Notes under the pieces: generated by a model | Databases searched by the model: none | The model's input: the letters and a program-made list of their open reading frames with translations, nothing else | What the model was told of the DNA's origin: nothing | Translations under genes and position numbers: made by a program | From: DATGMS01 sp035303945 | GTDB taxonomy: Bacteria > Bacteroidota > Bacteroidia > Cytophagales > Cyclobacteriaceae | DNA length: 64,000 nucleotides | Direction of reading: 5' to 3' | NCBI GenBank assembly: GCA_035303945.1 | Contig: DATGQZ010000065.1 | Span: 1 to 64,000 of the forward strand | In this document: positions 60,274-64,000 of the stretch, in pieces | Position numbering within the stretch: position 1 is the stretch's first letter | Layout: every line of letters starts with the position of its first letter

Positions 60274-62067
60274 ATGTGCGGAATTAACTTGGTGTTAAAT
60301 GGACTAGATGGGGCAACCGCCATTCAGAAAATGATGGAGGCGACTGTTCATCGCGGTCCTGATCATTCTGCTTGGTACGCGATAGATGACCGTATTTTCG
60401 TCGCGGGCAACCGCCTGAAAACCTTGGATTTGAGTGAAGCCGCCAATCAGCCCGTAGTATTGAAAGATGGTTCGGCAACTTTAGTATGGAATGGAGCTTT
60501 GTATAACTTGGAGGCACTGAGAAATCAACTGCTGGATGAAGGGGTACAATTTGAGAGTAGAGCCGATGCGGAGGTATTGATTCAATGGCTGAAAAGCCAG
60601 GGTGAGAAGGGGATCCAAAGATTGGAGGGAATGTACGCACTGATTTTTATTGACCATAGGAAAAAGAAAATCATAGTGGCGAGAGATCCTTATGGAAAAA
60701 AGCCGCTTTACTATCACCACCATAAGGACAGGTGGCTGTTTTCTTCAGAGGCAAGAGGCATCATAGCTTCAGGTCTTGTGGAAAGGCAATTTAACACCAG
60801 TCAATATTTACCCTACTTCTATTCCAGACACACATTTCCGGACCAGTCTTTTTTTGAAGGCGTGAAACAGGTGATGCCCGGGGAGATATATTCTATTGAT
60901 TTTTCAGGATCAATCCTATCGAAAACTACCTACACTTTTGACCAAACGCCACAACCCTTGCCCGACCTGAACAGCTTTAAAGAAATGGTGGTGGATGCTG
61001 TTTTAAAAAATTTTCACGCAGATGTGCCCGTTGGCCTGATCCTAAGTGGGGGCGTGGACAGCACATTACTGCTACAAGCTTGGTACCAGGAGACTGGGCA
61101 ACCGCTGCATACCTTCACGGCGGTGTTTGCTGCTCCTTATCAATCCAAGTACAATGATCCTTCCTACGCTGCGCAAGTAGCAAAAAAGTACCGTTGCGCC
61201 CATCATGAAATTTTAATCACCCCTGAATTGGTGCTACAGCACTGGGACAGTTATATTTCTTCCCTAGACCAACCCGTCGGGGACAGTGCGAGCTTCTTGA
61301 CCTGGATGATCGCCAAAGAAGCCAAGCAACACGTTAAAATATTGATCAGCGGTGCCGGTGCAGACGAACTGTTTAGTGGTTATGACCGCCATCAGGCTTT
61401 TAAGTGGTACCTAAGACATAGGAATAAACTCAGATTTTTATCGCAGCAGGATTGGGTGCATCGAATGCTTCCCAGACGGGTAAAAAAGCTGTTGAAGGCA
61501 GTAGCGGAGACACCCGAAGTTAGCTACCTTAATTTCTCGTCTCTTCAGACTATTCCAGTAGCTGAGCAAAAAGCTTTTCTTTCGTACTTCCCATCAGAAT
61601 TCCCTCCTTACAAGGCTGCTTTGCTTTGGGATAGATCGTATTACCTGGTCAATGATATTCTCAAGATCCATGATAACGCCACCATGGCGCATGGTGTTGA
61701 GGGTCGGGCGCCTTATTTGGATAAAGCACTGGTGACCTTAAGTCATTGTATGACGGAGGCGCAGCACCTGACTATGGAAGGTAAATTTTGGATGAAGCAA
61801 TTACTAAAGCGAGAAGGTTGGGCATCTATTGCTTCTAGAAAAAAATTAGGTTTTGGCCTGCCTTTAGAAGAATGGCTGCAAGAAGATACTGCCTTCAGCA
61901 AGGAGGTTTTGGCAACAGTAAAATCTTTTGGGGAAAGTGCTGGAGGGGAATTTCCGGACGAGATGAGCAATTTGGCTCGCCAACCTCATGAGCAAAAGCG
62001 GGAAGCATTTCTCCAGATATGGAACCTCTTTGTTTTGGCTAGTTGGAAAAGCTATCAGGGCTTATGA
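60274..62067 (+). CDS. asnB: Asparagine synthase (glutamine-hydrolysing) family protein
   Basis: 597 residues. The N-terminal Ntn glutaminase starts MCGINLVLNG (Cys2 nucleophile) with ADAEVLIQWLKSQGEKGI and RDPYGKKPLYYHH. The synthetase domain has the PP-loop LILSGGVDSTLLL (about 250-262) and GAGADELFSGYDRHQ. Close relatives take part in asparagine synthesis or amidate sugars or peptides in polysaccharide clusters. The following glycosyltransferase gene (ATGA overlap) favours a cell-surface polysaccharide role, but plain asparagine synthesis is possible. Confidence 0.9.
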   Translation: MCGINLVLNGLDGATAIQKMMEATVHRGPDHSAWYAIDDRIFVAGNRLKTLDLSEAANQPVVLKDGSATLVWNGALYNLEALRNQLLDEGVQFESRADAEVLIQWLKSQGEKGIQRLEGMYALIFIDHRKKKIIVARDPYGKKPLYYHHHKDRWLFSSEARGIIASGLVERQFNTSQYLPYFYSRHTFPDQSFFEGVKQVMPGEIYSIDFSGSILSKTTYTFDQTPQPLPDLNSFKEMVVDAVLKNFHADVPVGLILSGGVDSTLLLQAWYQETGQPLHTFTAVFAAPYQSKYNDPSYAAQVAKKYRCAHHEILITPELVLQHWDSYISSLDQPVGDSASFLTWMIAKEAKQHVKILISGAGADELFSGYDRHQAFKWYLRHRNKLRFLSQQDWVHRMLPRRVKKLLKAVAETPEVSYLNFSSLQTIPVAEQKAFLSYFPSEFPPYKAALLWDRSYYLVNDILKIHDNATMAHGVEGRAPYLDKALVTLSHCMTEAQHLTMEGKFWMKQLLKREGWASIASRKKLGFGLPLEEWLQEDTAFSKEVLATVKSFGESAGGEFPDEMSNLARQPHEQKREAFLQIWNLFVLASWKSYQGL

Positions 62068-63287
62068 AGGTGATCTATGTCCATCAGTACTTTAAAACAC
62101 CGGGAGAGGGAGGGGCTATTCGCTCGTTTCACTTGGCCAAAGGCCTGGTAGAAGCAGGGATAGAGGTGGAAATGGTCACTGCTCACAACAGAGGTCATTA
62201 TGAGGTCCATTTAGTGGAGGGAATTAAAGTGCATTATCTGCCAATATCCTATGAACCTTCATATGGGATGTTGAGGCGGATTTGGGCTTTTAGGCGATTC
62301 GTGTCTGCGGCCAAAAAGCTGATTGCAAAATTACCCCGTCCTGATCTTTTTTACATCACATCCACTCCGCTTACGGTGGGACAAATTGGACTTTGGGTAA
62401 AGAAAACCCTGGCTATTCCCTATATTTTTGAAGTGAGGGATCTATGGCCTGAGGCGCCGATACAAATCGGCATGGTCAAAAATCCCTTGTTGAAGAAGAT
62501 GTTGTATCGTCTGGAAAAAAGCATCTATGAACAGGCGCTGCGGATAGTCGCGCTTTCGCCGGGGATCAAAAACTATATCGTAGCAAAAGTCCCTGATGCT
62601 CAGGTGGAATTGATTCCGAATATTGCTGATACACGGTTCTTCTCACCAAGTCCAAAGGATATTCGTACGCTTCAGAGATTGGGGTTAACAGATTGCTTTA
62701 CCCTTAGCTATACAGGTGCATTGGGTAAAGTCAATGCGCTGCAGCACTTTCTGTTCCTGGCCAAAGCAGCGATGGAAGAAGAGAAAAATTGGCAATTTGT
62801 GCTGATGGGACAGGGCGCAAAGGAAGTTGAACTTCGGCAATTAGCAGCAAAACTTCAACTCAAGAATCTAACGCTTATGCCTTTTGGCAACAAGTCGCAA
62901 GTACGCGATGTATTGTCCGTGACAGACATGGTATACATATCATTTGATGATCAGCCCGTATTACAATCCAATAGCCCCAATAAATTTTTCGATGCTTTGG
63001 CTGCTGGCAAAGCCATTGTCATCAATCACCAGGGATGGATAGCCAGCTTGGTTAAAGAACATCAACTGGGCATCTATCACGCTAAAGATGATCACCCTTC
63101 GGCGCTGCAAGCGCTATCACGATATGCTGATCATCCCGAATGGTTACAGGCTGCGCAAAATAGATCAAGGAAACTTGGTGAACAGTATTTTTCCAAAGGT
63201 AAAGCCATACACCTTCTGTTACACACGTTGGACCCAAAGCGGTATAAGCTCGATCCTAACGAGCGGGCCGATAACCTGATTGTCTAA
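62064..63287 (+). CDS. Glycosyltransferase family 4 (GT-B) protein
   Basis: 407 residues from ATG 62064 (MKVIYVHQYFKTPGEGG), which overlaps the asnB stop as ATGA. The N-terminal domain has GGAIRSFHLAKGLVEAGIEVEMV and YIFEVRDLWPEAPIQIG; the C-terminal domain has LSYTGALGKVNALQHFL, MGQGAKEVELRQLA and the nucleotide-sugar site SPNKFFDALAAGKAIV. The pattern fits WbuB-like GT4 enzymes for surface polysaccharide or O-antigen synthesis. Its 3' end overlaps the convergent gldB by 32 bp. Confidence 0.9.
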   Translation: MKVIYVHQYFKTPGEGGAIRSFHLAKGLVEAGIEVEMVTAHNRGHYEVHLVEGIKVHYLPISYEPSYGMLRRIWAFRRFVSAAKKLIAKLPRPDLFYITSTPLTVGQIGLWVKKTLAIPYIFEVRDLWPEAPIQIGMVKNPLLKKMLYRLEKSIYEQALRIVALSPGIKNYIVAKVPDAQVELIPNIADTRFFSPSPKDIRTLQRLGLTDCFTLSYTGALGKVNALQHFLFLAKAAMEEEKNWQFVLMGQGAKEVELRQLAAKLQLKNLTLMPFGNKSQVRDVLSVTDMVYISFDDQPVLQSNSPNKFFDALAAGKAIVINHQGWIASLVKEHQLGIYHAKDDHPSALQALSRYADHPEWLQAAQNRSRKLGEQYFSKGKAIHLLLHTLDPKRYKLDPNERADNLIV

Positions 63288-64000
63288 AAATTTTGTCTGC
63301 ATCCGTCTCAGCCATGAGTTCGTTGATGGTCATCTGATTGTTGAATCTGTAATCATCGACGATGTTCCAACCAATCCAACGGCCCAACCTTCCGGGAGCA
63401 TCCATGCTGATTTCATCCGTAAATGGTGCTTCACCAGTGTATTTCCGAATTACAAATGCATTTGTTTCAAATAGCAGTTGGTTTTCGATGAAGTGGGACC
63501 AGATAAGCTCTTCGTTGGCATAGCTATCGGCGATTTCCTTGTCTGTATATCCGATGATATATTCATCCGAAGTGCAGGGCATCATTTCTTTTACGAAATG
63601 ATAAGCCTTTCCGTAGTAGATCATTTCCGCCAGCATCGTTTTATCTTGGGGGTTGGTGGCATTGAAGCGTTGGGAGAGCGCTACCATGATAGTGGGGACA
63701 ATATAATCTTGTTGGTACCTCTTAGCGATATAGCGGGGAAGATCAGCAGGCTGAAAGCGGTGGTCTTCTGGCAAAAAGTAATCCAACCCGATCACAACAA
63801 TGTCTTCACTGATATAGAGATCGGAATTAAAACCGCTTACCATGGTGTACACTTTCGGAACCTGAAATTCCGGAAAATGGTACTTTACGTATTTAAAGGC
63901 TTGTGTAAGCTCCTGCTCCACGTCGTTCACATCAGGGAAATGTTTCACTACTTCTTGATACAATTCCTGCATAGCCGTGTCTTGATGGACCCTGAGGAGT
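63256..64000 (-). CDS. gldB: Gliding motility lipoprotein GldB (N-terminus outside the window)
   Basis: The minus-strand frame is open to the window edge; 248 residues are visible, and the lipoprotein signal and N-terminal part are missing. Family blocks are DIVVIGLDYFLPEDHRFQP, MLAEMIYYGKAYHFVKEMMP, YANEELIWSHFIENQLLFE and PGRLGRWIGWNIVDDYRF. GldB is needed for gliding motility and the type IX secretion-related machinery in Bacteroidota, which suggests this organism has that machinery. Its 3' end overlaps the glycosyltransferase gene tail to tail. Confidence 0.85.
   Translation of the reverse strand, partial: LLRVHQDTAMQELYQEVVKHFPDVNDVEQELTQAFKYVKYHFPEFQVPKVYTMVSGFNSDLYISEDIVVIGLDYFLPEDHRFQPADLPRYIAKRYQQDYIVPTIMVALSQRFNATNPQDKTMLAEMIYYGKAYHFVKEMMPCTSDEYIIGYTDKEIADSYANEELIWSHFIENQLLFETNAFVIRKYTGEAPFTDEISMDAPGRLGRWIGWNIVDDYRFNNQMTINELMAETDADKIFRQSGYRPAR

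Noticed and set aside
1..64000. tRNA or rRNA genes, CRISPR arrays, insertion sequences or prophage
   Set aside because: No cloverleaf-like sequence, spaced direct repeats, transposase, integrase or phage structural gene was recognised by eye; a tRNAscan or CRISPR search could still find something missed.

Overview
The window is a typical chromosomal segment of a Bacteroidota bacterium, most likely order Cytophagales and perhaps a Cyclobacteriaceae-like lineage. Support comes from the fused CcoNO cbb3 oxidase, TonB-dependent and SusC/SusD outer-membrane proteins, the bacillithiol genes bshC and ytxJ, GldB of gliding motility, DUF3127, and many promoters with the Bacteroidota -7 box TAnnTTTG and no strong Shine-Dalgarno. 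The genus is inference. No rRNA, tRNA, CRISPR array, insertion sequence, integrase or phage gene was seen.

Layout. 1-11.3 kb is mostly minus strand: a truncated membrane protein, scpA, then dxs on the plus strand. Next come a TonB receptor behind a clear TPP riboswitch, a PnuC-type transporter with a NadR-like kinase, an acyl-CoA dehydrogenase, a small outer-membrane protein, 5-formyl-THF cyclo-ligase and bshC. 11.4-17 kb holds an M16 peptidase, ispF, mnmD, ytxJ, a DUF3127 protein and the purK-purE operon, which ends in a 49-residue membrane protein. 17-26 kb holds ileS-lspA, metK, an ECF sigma factor with a small partner, hemA and a helix-hairpin-helix protein. 26-32.5 kb is mixed: a lipoprotein amidohydrolase, a lone HsdR-N nuclease-like domain, a Crp/Fnr regulator, small membrane and outer-membrane proteins, a DUF1080 lipoprotein and a possible stress protein.

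32.5-41.1 kb is a complete high-affinity cbb3 oxidase locus: copper ATPase ccoI, ccoS, fused ccoNO, ccoQ, monoheme ccoP, ccoG, ccoH and a SafE-like membrane protein. Palindromes of the form CATGA-N6-TCATG lie before ccoI and before the stress-protein-like gene, and a Crp/Fnr regulator is encoded about 3.5 kb upstream, which suggests a small oxygen- or redox-responsive regulon. 41.3-46.3 kb holds proline dehydrogenase, lysS and an M13 peptidase. 46.7-51.7 kb is a SusC/SusD pair in which susC is broken by the apparent loss of one G in a short G run.

51.7-58.1 kb is an inducible mutagenesis cassette: a self-cleaving HTH-S24 (LexA/UmuD-like) repressor is divergent from imuA-imuB-dnaE2, with an inverted repeat over the repressor gene's own -7 box. 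The right end holds a BNR/sialidase-like secreted protein, nth, an asparagine synthase and a glycosyltransferase in a tight run, and a truncated gldB.

I saw no gene set that is clearly a wholly new system. The best leads are the palindromes near the oxidase locus, the non-LexA control of the imu cassette, the riboswitch-controlled TonB receptor next to pnuC and a kinase, and several structured 5' leaders.
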